A DNA stretch of 64,000 nucleotides from Plasmodium brasilianum (taxonomy: Eukaryota > Apicomplexa > Aconoidasida > Haemosporida > Plasmodiidae). The DNA is taken from positions 1,472,001 through 1,536,000 of the forward strand of contig NC_090121.1 in NCBI RefSeq assembly GCF_023973825.1, in the 5' to 3' direction. A program made the position numbers and the translations under genes. The notes below the pieces were generated by a model. The model was not told the origin of the DNA. It was given only the letters and a program-made list of their open reading frames with translations, and ran no database searches. This document shows positions 38,185 to 50,329 of the stretch, piece after piece. Each line of letters opens with the position of its first letter. Position 1 is the first letter of the stretch.

Positions 38185-41100
38185 TTATGACAACATTATA
38201 AAAAAATCGCTACTGCACAATATCTGTTTCCCCTTTAACTTATGGCTGCGTTCTTTTTCCTTATTAAGACGAACTTCCGGATGGCTTAGCGCCTCCTTAT
38301 CGTGCACAAAATAAACGTTCGAGCCGAACAAGTTGTGCAAGCAAGCTTCTTCATTCTTGAAGTATTCCATGGGAATTTGTTGTCCACTTGTCTTCAAATA
38401 TATATGCACTGATTTGTGGTTATATGCACCGTTCTTTTTGTAATTACGAAGAAAATTAACTATTTGAGTAAATTGGACAAAGTATTTTTCCTCCGTATTG
38501 TTTTTATTTACGTTAATAAAATTTTGATTTTTAAAAAAATCGTAATTACAAGATAGAAATTTTTTTTTTTTTCTTTTGACCTGACCTGTTCATATTTTAA
38601 ATTAAGTTGTATGAACAAGATCTCAGCTATATGTGGGATGAATGGATATAAAACTTTTAATAAACCATTAAAAATAAAAAATATTAAAAAAGTATTTATC
38701 TCATTATTATCATCATTATATGCATAATAATTTAAATAAAATTTTGAAAAATATGTCATTATATAATTATGAATAATGTTAATACTTTTTTGCAAATTAT
38801 GATTTTTCATTTCATGTACTACCGAATTGATAGTATTACAATATAAATTAAAAATTCCTATATTTGATATTTTGCATATACTTTTTTCCTTTAAAAAATC
38901 ATATATTTTTTTATTATTATCTAAGAAATAATTTCTCATATTGTTATATAAATAGAAAGAACAATTTTTTTTAATAAAATTGGCTATATTCCATATTTTC
39001 CTTACAAATTTTTTACTCTTACGAATACAGTTATCAGAGAAAATAATATCCTCTGTTCCTTTTTGAAGAAAACTAAAACACATCCTCAAACAGTCTACAT
39101 TTACATTTTCCAAGTACTTGTTATAATAAGTGGAATTCTCGTCGCTCTTGCTGATTTTCTTTCCCACGTTGTCTTTCAGCATACCATGAAATTTTATCAC
39201 ATTGGAAAGGCGGTAGCCCTGCGGGGGGGGGCCCGAGCTACGTTCCCGCACTTCAGCGCTGCCTACACTGCTTTCGCTTCCCACACTGCTCACACTGCTT
39301 ACATCGCTAACATTAAGAATCTCCTTAATGTGGTCATGCTTCATAAAGTAGTGCAGTAGGATGAAGCTCCTGAGGATCCACGGGTAAAGAATATCTTTTC
39401 CCGTGCAAATGAAATCAACTAAGCATCCCTTGTGTCTAAGCAGGCGTTTTATATTTATTCCGCTTTGATGCAAACAATGTAGGAAATATAGTGATGAGGA
39501 AAACCAGCTATCCAAAACGTCCTTTTCTTGTTTTAGATCTTCCTTTTTAATTATTCCCATTTTGAAATAATTCGAATCGACCAAATTTTCATATGCTTCA
39601 TCCACATTTGTACCGTATACGTAACAAGTGGGTGGGTTCCCGTTTACGTCTTCTGTGCTGAAGGTAGGGGAAGCAATAGAGGGAGTGGTACTTTCAGTGG
39701 CAGCAATAGTTGGGGTAGTGGCAGTGGTAGCAGTATTGGTAGCAGTATTGGTAGCAGTAGTGGTAGCAGTAGTGGTAGCAGTAGTGGTAGCAGTAGTGGT
39801 AGCAGTAGTGGTAGCAGTAGCAGTGGTTCGGACTGCCGAATCACTAGCTGGTGCCCCTACCTGTTCATATTTATACAGTGGAATGGGATGACCGTATGGA
39901 ATTTGACGATTCAGTAACCACTCCGGACTGTTTATGTAATCATACAAAAAGTATTTCTTATATTTCAAAGGTATTACAGTGAAGTTTTCGTTAGGTGCAT
40001 TCTCATAAAAAAGTTGAGTTATCTTGTCATACTTTATGCTCCACTGTTCTGCAAGTGTTAATGTGCATTTGTGATTCTTATAATATGCACATTTGAAGAT
40101 ACTACTACTCTTCTTTGTTTCTACAAAATTTATTATTGAGTCGTCATTTTGTTTTTCTAGTCTCTTCAATAATTGTTTTTCTTCATCCGAATAAACAAAA
40201 TTACCATTCATTTCATTTTCATTATATGGTACCTTATATAATCTATTGTTGTGACGTAAGATAGTTGAATATGCTTCCCTCTTTATAGAAAATACAGGTA
40301 TGAATATGTCTTCAGTTTCATCATCTACATCACTCGCTAGGCAGATACATATATTTTTTTTTTTACAGAAAATTAGGGGTACTGCTACCTTATTGGAAAA
40401 AGGAATCAAAGCATATTTATTTTGGTATTTCTCCTTGTCTGAAGAATAATACAAAACTGCAATTAATCGGTTTAAATCATGAATAGATTCCAACTCGATG
40501 GAAACAAAGGGTGGATTTCTTCCACCTCGTTCGGCTCCTTTGGAAGCGACTTCTCTTTGTGCACCTTCTCTTTCACTTACGTAATTAAAATGATACGAAT
40601 TCTTTCCAAAAAATTTTACAGTACCCGAGTTAGGATTTTCTCTCGAGCTCTCCACATTACGCGGATCATTACGCCAGTTATTATGCTGCATGTAGTCTGT
40701 GGTCCCGCCTGCTTTTTCCACGCAGTGATCCCTGTCAAGTTCAACATTACAGTCGTCAATTTTGTTACAGCCACTAACGTTAACACTTCGAGTAGTACCC
40801 GTAACACCGATATCAGTGGCTCTGTTGATGGCATCACTGTTTGAATTGTTGTCCAAAGACAACCCTTGTGATCGCGTATAGTCCATATCATTTACTATAT
40901 ACAACTTCAACAAGTACCTATCTTTCTGCTCCTTTCTAAATTGTAAGTCAAACCTTGGAATTATCGTATTCATATCTTCACAGTAATAAACAGGATACAA
41001 TTTTTTTACGATTAAATTGTCTTTATATAAAATTTTAAATGCCCTACTGATAATCATTTGCATCCTATCATCCATTGTACTGTAAAACTTCTTTTCATCA

Positions 41101-42430
41101 ACAATGATGTTCATTTGTTGTAAACTTTTTAAAATATCTTGTTTTAAGTTTTCTTGCCATTTTATTATTTCACTTATATATTCTTCTTTACTCCAGTGGT
41201 CCTTCTTTTTGAATTCTTTTGAAAACATTTCGTGAGCACTTAGACCTCCATGATCTGTACCTGTTGAAAAAGGGAGAGAATGGATTGAAAAAAGCTATGA
41301 TCAATGGGTAAAGATACTAAACGGGGTGAGACACAGGTGCACAGGGATTTGTGCATGAGTGAATGTGCGTAGGTTCGTGCACATGTACCCACATACATAC
41401 TGCTACATGCATATATATATATATATATATATATGTATATGCAAGTTCGCATGCCTGCCTAATGGGCAGCCTCCTCCACATGCACATTACCATAAAGGGG
41501 AATGACATACTTCGATAAGATGTGCTTATTGAATAGGCACAGAATATCCTGGTAGATATAATTGAAATAATGACCAGCATGTAACTGTCCTGATAAATTC
41601 GGAGGAGGATAAATTAAAATAAAAGAATTAGAATAATGAGACGAGTTGAACTTTTCAAAATACTTTCTATCTCTATCCTTTCTAAACAAATACATATAAT
41701 TTATAAGTTCTTTGTTGTAAATATTTTCATATTCGTCAATATTGTACAAATGTAAAAAAGGATCTACATAAAAACTCGAACTTATTGTAAATCTCCTTAG
41801 AATTGTATTAATTATATCATCATTTAAATGTAAAGGATCTTTTTTAAAAAAATTGTAGTTTAACAAATAATTATGTCGTGTACATCTTATCCTATATATC
41901 GCTTCAAGAATATCATTAGTTATCTTTTTCGATTTGCTTTGATGATGTTTTATCATTACTCCTAGTGTACATCTTTTTTTATTTTCTAAATTGGTTTCAT
42001 TTAAATTTAAAAGAATTTTCTTTTTTTTTTTCCCATACGATTTTTTAAAAAAAAGGGAACGGGAGGGAAGCATAATATTGTTACTTGTTCCATCTGTCAA
42101 GTAGGGAGTGCCATATAGAAAGAAAAGAATACACTCGCGGTAGTTTGCTTTTATCTCTACTTCATTATTTGTCATATTTTCTACTTCTTTTTGTTTTTTC
42201 CATTTTCGCTTTTTTCCACCCCTATATTTATAAATAGGCTGACTCCTACCTTTTACAACCTGCGAAATTGAGTAGCCTACACTTGGACCTTCCCCACGCT
42301 TACTGTTACATTGTGTGGTAAGGGCATGTAATAATTTCACTCTATTTGATGGCTTTCTTTTTAAAAATACGGTTGAACTGAAATGTACACAAAGATAAAT
42401 AATGCACAGGGAGGTTAATAACCCTTTCAT
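38185..42430 (-). CDS. Valine-tRNA ligase, probably apicoplast-targeted, with one frame break
   Basis: Class I aminoacyl-tRNA synthetase charging tRNA-Val. Exon 1 is 41491-42430 and exon 2 runs from 41260; the junction (CTTTATG|GTAATG, TTCAACAG|GTACAG) creates PLYGGTDHGGLSAHEM, equivalent to the ValRS motif GTDHAGIATQ, which separates it from IleRS and LeuRS. The HIGH motif is HAGH (residues 284-287, in PPPNLSGQLHAGH) and KMSKS is KISKS (about 39145-39170, NVGKKISKSDEN). Residues 1-20 are a signal peptide followed by a basic Ser/Thr/Lys-rich stretch, the bipartite leader expected for the apicoplast. A Thr/Ala tract (39720-39825) interrupts the editing region. The frame stops at 38508, but shifting one base at the 13-base poly(A) run (38560-38572) continues to a stop at 38185, giving about 1,338 residues. 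The C-terminal 120 residues are otherwise orphaned. Confidence 0.9.
39720..39830 (-). repeat. Ala/Thr coding microrepeat in ValRS
   Basis: GGTAGCAGTAGT-type dodecamer reiterations on the plus strand, encoding Thr/Ala triplets on the minus strand inside the ValRS insertion; lineage-specific low-complexity expansion. Confidence 0.85.
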
Positions 42431-44673
42431 AATTAGTACACTAACAAACTCTTAAAAAAAAGGGGGGAAAACGGAAAATAGGACAAAGGGAAAAAAAAAA
42501 AAAAAAAAGAAAATTTTTTTTTTTGCTCAGCTTCACTGCCCAGATTTGCCTGAACAAGTCATGTCAAAAGCGTCCTTGCTGCTTCGACTTTTTTCCTTCC
42601 TTCATTTTTTCCCCTTTTTTTAATATTTTCAATAATAACATCAATGGAAGCAATGGTAGCAATCGCACCAAAAGCAGTAATAGTGGTAAATTATGTATAT
42701 CCCTTTATTTTCTACCTGTCTGTGTGGAACAGTAACTGATTATACGCGATGAGAAAAAAAGGGAAACTATAAAATGTCTGTTCATTGGAAACTACACGTG
42801 TAGGGTGGAAGCTGCCATAATATACGTACTCTCCGTATGTGCATACATATATGCATATGTGTATGCACATATGTATACATGTATGTATGTTTGTATTTAT
42901 GTATAACTACTCAGGCGCCTGAGAAGGCACATAACGAAGGGTGGTGTTTCCCCGTCCGTAAACCTTGAAAGGGATCTCTCTCAGAAGTAGAGCTTTATTA
43001 CAGTGACAATTGAGCTTATATATATTATTCAAAAAGAACTCAGTGTTTCAGTAGTTTTATTTTTTATCACCTACTACTCATACTGTACAACATATACCTT
43101 TCTAATGCTAAATCTGTTCATCTGATTTTAAGCTTATATTTGCTAAGGAGGACGTCTACAGATACTTTTGAGCAAGGCAATTCTGTAAGAGGCTTATAAC
43201 GCTACTCCACTGTGCCTCTCGTAAAATCCTCATACACATGTATATGGAGATATATGTATGTATATATATATGTATAAATGTTTATATATATATATATATA
43301 TATATATATGCTTATGTTGTATTTGTATTTGTGTATTTATTCGTATATATATATGTACATGTACGCATATCTGTATTCTGTAAGGGTGCCCCGTGCACTT
43401 CACAGTAGCCTCATCACATTCGCTCACTTTTGTATACTAACTTTTACGTTAAAGAAAAACAAAAAGTAAATCTAAAAAATGCATTCTCTTCATGTTTTTA
43501 TGCTGCTCCGTTAGTTCTTCTACTTCTACTTCTACTTCTACTCTTTTTTTTTTTTTCTTTTTTTTACGTCCCTTTAAAAGATATAAAAAAAGATCATCCA
43601 TTTTTTGTAAAAGGAATTTTCAAGTTTCTTCTCATGAAGAAAATTCAAATTGGGTATTCGCATAAATGAACACAAAACGCATTTATACATAAAATGATGA
43701 ATATATACACGTATATTCATATATATATATATATATATATGCATATATATACACTTATATGCATATTCCATGCCGCATTTTTCCCCTCTTTTTCTTTCTA
43801 CATTATTATGCTCTATATGCATAAAATAATGCAAATGTAAGGCACTGTTAATATTAAACGGGAAAAAATTTATCTTTATGCTTATGCTTTTTTCTTTTTT
43901 TTCTGCTGAAGATTTCTTGTCCTTTTTATGGGTGCAAGTATTACAAAGGTATAAACAAACGTATGTATGAGTTTATGCATGTATGTATGTACGTATATAT
44001 GAATTTACGTACGTACTTAAGTATGTATGTAGGCATATATATATATATATATATGTGAATAACTGTGCTAAAAAACGTAGCAAAAACGAACTGAAGTGGA
44101 AATAAAATAGTCTCCCTTACCCACAACGTATTTACGATATATTTTATTTTTACTCTGTTAAAATATTTTTTGATAAGGCCTAGAAATGTATTGAATAGTT
44201 GCACAGGATGAGGCTGTAAATATATATATATATATATATATAAATGTACAAATATATATAAATATATATATAAATGTATAAATATATATACATAATTATA
44301 TATAAACTTACGCATTTGCATATATGTATATATATCTATATACACGCATTGTTTACACGTTCGAGAAAATTAAACGAGCCCTCAGAAGAACAACTGAAAC
44401 TCTTAACTATATGTATTTTTGTAATATATAGATAGAAAGATGCACATAAGGCAGTCGCACTACCCCGTAAAGTAATGTTGTTTAGTCATCTTTATAATAA
44501 ATACAAAGCGTATATTAAAAGGAAAAACAAATAATAGGGGGGAGGGGAAAAAAAAAAAAAAAAATCAAACATAGTGCACAGTAAGTAGTAGCAATTGTAG
44601 TATTAAACGCAGCACTTCCACTTCCAGCCAAACACATATATACGCACAGTTGCACTAGGGACTGAGCAGAATA
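42431..44673. other. Divergent intergenic region with unresolved exon-like segments
   Basis: Lies between ValRS (-) and the PWI gene (+). Parts at 42510-42740, 42900-43230 and 43380-44490 are less A+T-rich than normal spacer. Splice-flanked open segments occur on both strands; the best minus-strand chain (44121-44489) is listed separately. TA microsatellites are at 43258-43310, 43720-43750, 44038-44054 and 44221-44300. Some short gene probably resides here, but strand and structure are unclear. Confidence 0.5.
44121..44489 (-). CDS. Tentative 5' exons of a small minus-strand gene
   Basis: Three segments chain in phase: 44464-44489 (MTKQHYFT), 44357-44393 (CSSEGSFNFLER) and 44121-44213 (PHPVQLFNTFLGLIKKYF and on to KYIVNTLW). 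Acceptors are AGTTTCAG and ATTTACAG; donors GTAGTG, GTAAAC and GTAAGG. Downstream continuation is uncertain; candidates include FVFATFFST after CACTTCAG at about 44032-44058 and Cys-containing segments near 43345-43430. The opposite strand of the same DNA also offers splice-flanked open segments, so this call is provisional. No family recognised. Confidence 0.33.
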
Positions 44674-47384
44674 ATGAAAGGAGGAGGGTTTTACAAAGGG
44701 ACGAGCACAGAACAGACTCCTTTCTTTGGGGATAAGGAAAAAAAATTGATGGAAAAACTCGTATGGCCAGAAATATACAATTACAAAATAGATGTAACCA
44801 AAATTAATTTTAATGTAGTAGAAAAATGGATAAACAAAAAGCTAATAGAAATCTTAGGTTTTGAAGATGATATCTTATATGAGTATTGCATATCACAGTT
44901 AAAATATGCCAAGGAGAAAAAAGGTTAGCCCTCAGCCTGGTGCCCTCACCCAAGCGTCTGTCCAGCGCGCACGAACATATATACATATATATATATTGTA
45001 TACATGTGTATATATACCTATGTGTATATATACTTATGTGTATATATACTTATGTGTATATATACGTATGTGTCTATACACTGGTGCATTCTCCTCACTC
45101 TCACACATTCCATTGCGATTTACTTCTTTCACAAGATGATGAAGAACAGAATTATTTAAATGCAAAAAAGCTAAAAATTAACTTGACTGGATTTATAGGT
45201 AATTCGAAAAAAGGAAAAAAAAAAAAAAAAATAATAAATAATAAAAGCTTTAACAAAACAGAAACGAAGCGAAATAAAGACGCTGGAAAAAATGAACTTA
45301 TAAGCGACGCATTATTCTAAAATTCTTTTCCTCAGGTAATAAGAAAAGTGAAATATTCGTTAGGGAACTATTAGAATTGTTAATATCTAATGAAAGAAAT
45401 GAAGAAAAACTTTTAAGCTCATTAATGGAAAACAGGAAAAATGAAATGGAACAGGCGAAAAATCAAAATGAACTCATAAATGAAAATATAAAAAATATTA
45501 AAAGCATATATGCAGGTAAGGGATAAGTACTACTACTATTAGTTTAACCATTACTCATTTGTACAGATTCGTTCATATGTCCTCTACACATAAAGGGGAA
45601 AAAATAAAACACGCATATCTTGGTGCACTGCATTATACGGAATTACTTGATGTTGTTTTGCGTTCCTTCGGCGTGTTTTGCTTTGCTCCGTGGGGTTATG
45701 CTCTTTTGAATTTTGTCATTTTGTCGATTTGTCATTTTTCCACCTTTCAGTTGTTCATTTATTTTACAGTTTTATTTTACAGTTCTATCTTACAGTTCTA
45801 TCTTACAGTTCTAGCTTACAGTTCTAGCTTACAGTTCTATCTTACAGTTCTATCTTACAGTTCTATCTTACAGTTCTATTTTATTTTTTTATTATTTTGC
45901 TTCTTTCCCCCGTACGCAGAAAATAAACAGGGTGAACGGAACGACCAAGGAGGGGATGATAACCCTATCAGTGTAAGGAACAAACAACAAGAGAAAAAAG
46001 AAGAACAACAAGAACAAGAAACGGGTAAATACTCTTCAGAGCAAAGTGATAGTAATAGTTATAATAAAAAAAGAAAAGAAGGGGGAAAAAATAAAATAAA
46101 AACAAATGAGCATTCGAATTCATCAGATCAGTCAGTATTACAGGATGAGCACTCAGAAAATGATAAAAATTACTATATGAAGAAAATTAGAAATAACACA
46201 AATAAAGATAGAAATAAAAAAGGTACGAGTAAACATTCGTCCATTTCGTCCAGTGATCAGAGTTGTTATTATAGCGCATCATTAGGTAGTCAAACATCGG
46301 AATATAAAGAAAAAAAAAAAAAAAAAAAAAGGAACATAATGAAAGCAACGAAAGGGGGAGCAGTGACAGGTATGGTAGGAAGTACGAGATGGGAAGAGAA
46401 AGGGATGGGGGTAAATATAGACATAGGAGTAGGTCAAGGGAAAGAAAAAAGCATAGGAGTAGGGATAGAGATAGAGATAGAGAAAGAGATAGAGAAAGAG
46501 ATAGACATAATAGGGATAGGGAAAGAGAAACACACAGGGATAAAGAAAGAGATAGACATAGACATATGGACAGAGAAAGGCATCGGGATAGACATAGAAG
46601 TAGGAATGGGGATTGGAAAAGAGAGAGAAGAAGGGAATCAAAAGAAATGCATGCTGATGAAATGAAGTCAAGAAGTGCATCATTTAATAATGAAAGAAAT
46701 TATAAAGTGAAACAAAAAAACAAATATGAAAAACGACGTGACAGAAAAGAGAATAGTTTAACCAATTCGATTGAAAGAAGTAGTAATCCTTTGTCTAATT
46801 CATCTACATCATCAATCATTGTTAAAAGGAAAAGAAGGAAAGAGAGAGTCATCACAAATAGTAGAAGTAATAGACACTGCAGAAGAGAAATTGAGAAGGA
46901 GGACGGGTAAGATATGTATCCTATGTTTATATCGTATTTCATGTTTTGCTTGATTTTTCATTTTTGAGTTAAACATAAAATATTTTATGTATATTATAAT
47001 ATATTAATGAAAACCTTTTTGGTTTACAAATGTAGTCATGTTATCATCATTCAAACATCGATAGAGGTGTGCTTTCATCATTCACCCCTTTTTTCCCCTT
47101 TTCATTTTGCCACACCCATACATTTAGCATATTTCATCCATTAGGTCGCTATTATATTATGATTTTAGCATTATTATTATTTGAGTAATATTATATAAGT
47201 ACTGTTATTATCTTATCATTATTTTCTTTTTTTTTTTCCCATCTTTGTTAGTTCATTGAAATTACACAAAGAGAATAAAATAAAAGAAATAGACAGCATA
47301 ATGCAGAAAAAGAGTTATAAACATTTCAAAAAGAAATTAAGAGCTTGGTCGTCGTCAGAAAGCGAAAAGGGCGAAGAGGATTAG
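44674..47384 (+). CDS. PWI/RS-domain splicing factor (SRm160/SRRM1-like), with one frame break
   Basis: Exons 44674-44923, 45136-45198, 45336-45515, 45920-46906 and 47252-47384 join in phase. The N-terminal 150 residues form a PWI domain: EKLVWPEIYNYKIDV, KWINKKLIEILGFEDD, then KKLKINLTGFIG and SEIFVRELLELLISNERN, as in SRRM1, where PWI binds nucleic acid and spliceosomal RNP. A Lys/Gln/Ser-rich linker follows, then a strongly biased RS/RD/RE region (SRSRERKKHRSRDRDRDRER and beyond) and a short acidic C-terminus ending SSSESEKGEED. The RS frame and upstream frame differ by one base; they meet at a 21-base poly(A) run (46310-46330), and one additional A yields about 537 residues. Read without it, the protein would run into a nonsense Ile/Gly/Glu repeat frame. 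Expected nuclear role in pre-mRNA splicing and 3' processing. Confidence 0.9.
45775..45890. repeat. Intronic 13-bp repeat CTTACAGTTCTAT
   Basis: About eight copies in the third intron of the PWI gene. Each contains CTTACAG or TTTACAG, a pyrimidine-rich AG that resembles a 3' splice acceptor, just upstream of the chosen acceptor at 45919. Confidence 0.8.
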
Positions 47385-47911
47385 ATGGCTGAAGGGGTAA
47401 TACGGAAAGGTAGAATATGTAAAAAATGGAAAATAGGGAAAAAAGAAAAGTATGCGAATTCTGCTTCATTGACACTGTAAAAGAATCGTCTTAGTCTTTT
47501 CAATGAACAGCATTTACATTTTACGAGAAAAAAAAAAAAAAAAAAATGTTTTCTTCACTTGAACTCGGTTATATTCATCGAGCATAATACTTATAGGTAG
47601 TGTCTATATATTTTTGTTTTTTCATTGTACATTGTATGAAATGAACAAATGCATGTGAATGTATGTGAGTGACTGCAAATGTGTGTACAATTTATTTAAG
47701 CAAAAAGGGAGGGGGTGTACATAAAACGATCAATATTAACGAAGGAACAGGGGTAACGCAACGGGGGTGAAGGAGCGAGGATGAAGGAAATATCTTGTTC
47801 CCATTTTCGACTGTATAATCTTTGTACATTTCATAAAAAGATAATTTTACTTTTTTTAAGACAAATTATAAAATATATTACAGTTAAGTTGATATATTTA
47901 AAAATAAAATG

Positions 47912-47976
<65 letters not shown>

Positions 47977-48176
47977 AAAAAAATGTAGTATATATGAGGG
48001 TAAATGTTATTACATACACAATAATATATAATGAAAACATAATAATATACGTTACACACATAAATGACGTATATATACATGCATAGATATTGTACGTTGC
48101 ACCTGCAAAAAGGCACACTTATTTTAAGAGGGTAAACTGATTAGTACGTCAGTGGTTATTTATGTGTTAATTATAC
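47385..48176. other. Convergent intergenic region
   Basis: Contains a poly(A) run of 57 bases (47914-47970) with flanking Ts on the minus-strand reading, and no supported gene. The 95-residue minus-strand frame across it is poly-Phe from the homopolymer. Confidence 0.75.
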
Positions 48177-49186
48177 TTAAATTATTGTGTAATACTTATA
48201 GACAACTCTCAAAGAAAAGTAGACTACTCCCTTATTTCTTGAAAGGAATTTTAAATACTTAAATCCTAAACCACTGAAATTAATTAGCTTAAAATATATT
48301 TGTTCTTCTTTATATTTTTTATTTAACTCTTTGATATGTATTTCAACAGTTCCGATAACGCTCTTAGTTATTATGTAGCTGTATATCTTACACATAATAT
48401 AATGGACAAATGCAATTATGAATGTACAGGCAAATATGAATGAGACAGGTATATCGTTCTGGGTGTTGTAAAATATGAACAATCCGATAGTACAAAGTAC
48501 CATAACTAAGTAGGAGAAGGATGAAATGAAAAACACCGAATACCTATTGAAAAAGTGAAGAGAGGGAAGAAGAGGAATATGAAGAGGAAAGATAGGAATA
48601 GGAAGAAAGGAAATTTTATGATCATTTGTATGTGTGTGTATAGTTGCTGGATGCGATGGTCCCGCGATACGTCATATGTATGTATGTACATGTATTTACT
48701 GTTAAAAAAACTACTTGTTTACATGTACGCCAAAAGTAAGCATAAACTGCAAAGGGGTACTTTTTATTTTTTTAATGAAGATGAATTTAGTGTGTACATG
48801 TATAGGTATGTATATGCATGCACACGATCATATCACGTAAAACATCAGCCTATAATGTAACATTTAAAAGAAAAAAAAAAAAAAAAATTATATAATATAT
48901 GTAATTTGTATAACTAATATAATTTATGTATCTTTTATAATTCACGTAACGTTTATAATTTACGTAAATTTTGTAATTTATTTAACCATGGTACCCTAGA
49001 TTTCATCAACACGTTCAATTCTTCTATTTCTTTTTGCATATTTTCATGTGAATATAAATATCTGGAATCGTTAGACCAAGGATTCAATTTATACGTATAT
49101 GTTAATAAGGACACTAGCATTGGGATGTCCGTATATTCAAAAACTGCTAGGTCTACTTCAGGTTTTGCTAAGTCGGTGTTTAGCAT
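48177..49186 (-). CDS. Small conserved membrane protein, gene model incomplete
   Basis: Two coding segments. The 5' segment (48953-49186, ATG 49186) encodes 77 residues with a non-repetitive acidic sequence (DIPMLVSLLTYTYKLNPWSN, then SRVPWLNKLQNL) and may end at 48953 or continue through a GTAAAT donor a few bases earlier. The 3' segment begins after TTTTTCAATAG at 48543 and encodes two close hydrophobic helices (SYLVMVLCTIGLFIFY and VSFIFACTFIIAFVHYIMC) followed by a basic cytoplasmic tail to the stop at 48177. The phases of the two segments do not match directly, so at least one short exon is missing; TTTGCAG|TTTATGC at about 48736-48750 is a candidate. They could also be two separate genes. 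No family recognised. Confidence 0.5.
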
Positions 49187-49349
49187 ATTGTTCTTAAGGA
49201 GGCATTAGACTTTTTAAAATATGCAAAACTTTGAGACTCTTTATTTGCTAATCGATTTATCAGATGTTAATTTAATTGCTTTTATATGTAAAGTGTTAAT
49301 ATACCTACTTATTAATCTATGTGCCCATTTATTTATGTGCTTATTTTGA

Positions 49350-49380
<31 letters not shown>

Positions 49381-49589
49381 GTAAATATGCATAAACTGAG
49401 CATTTTCAAATTTTTCTTTTCATGAAAAACAAAAGAACATACAAAAACAGAATTAGCTTAAAACTGAAAAGAGTAAAAATGCTTTCTTTACGCTTTTAAT
49501 AAAGAGGAGTCTGCATAAATATGTGCTCGTACAACTCTATGTCTACGTGCGTGTTACTATGTACACCTGTATGTTTATACGTATGTATG

Positions 49590-49628
<39 letters not shown>

Positions 49629-49794
49629 TTATCTTTTCGCCTAATTTATGTTCCCCGTTAGCTTACTATTTCGTTTTTTTCGTTTTTTACTTTTTGCTTA
49701 ATTTTAATTATCGCAAATGGAAAATTTTACAAAATAACCTTGCACGTTAATAAAATTCTGGTCATTATTATGAACGTTCACATTTTTTATAAAG

Positions 49795-49825
<31 letters not shown>

Positions 49826-50329
49826 GTACATCCTTATGGCTAGTTTCCTCAACATAATCACCTAAAAATACATTAATTTAATAAATCACAAATTTGGACA
49901 CGAAAAACAAAAATACATTAAAGCCTATGCAATATATGCTTTCAATTTTATATACACAATAAAAGTAGAAATAAACATTTGGGAAATTTTTTCTTATTTC
50001 TCATTTTCAACTCAGTTTTGCAAATTTGTTTTCAAGTTAAATTTTATCCTTAATGTAACAATGTGAAGTAACGAAAAAAAAAAAAATAAAAATATAAAAA
50101 AAAATTGAACATCTTACGAAAAAAAATATGCACAACAAGGTAAATTATTTAAAAGTTTGAATGAGGGAAGTTACAAAAATGTATATGCAGTTACTCGGTA
50201 CTTTAAGCTGATTAAATGAATCAAAAGGTAAAAGAAAAGGGTAGCATATAAACAAATAAATATACATATATATATATATATATATGTGTGTATATATTTT
50301 TTTTTATCATAACGCGAAACGAAGGCCCG
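49187..50329. other. Intergenic region
   Basis: Between two minus-strand genes. Contains poly(T) (about 49351-49375), TA dinucleotides (49593-49620) and poly(A) (49796-49820); no supported gene or structured RNA seen. Confidence 0.75.

Noticed and set aside
42900..43010. GC-richer stretch considered as a structured non-coding RNA
   Set aside because: No match by eye to U-snRNA, SRP RNA, RNase P/MRP, snoRNA boxes or tRNA; more likely part of a spliced transcript or UTR.
45559..46665. 368-residue plus frame ending in Ile/Gly/Glu repeats
   Set aside because: Its 5' part reads through an intron repeat and its 3' part is the wrong frame of the RS region; the spliced PWI model with the poly(A) correction explains both.
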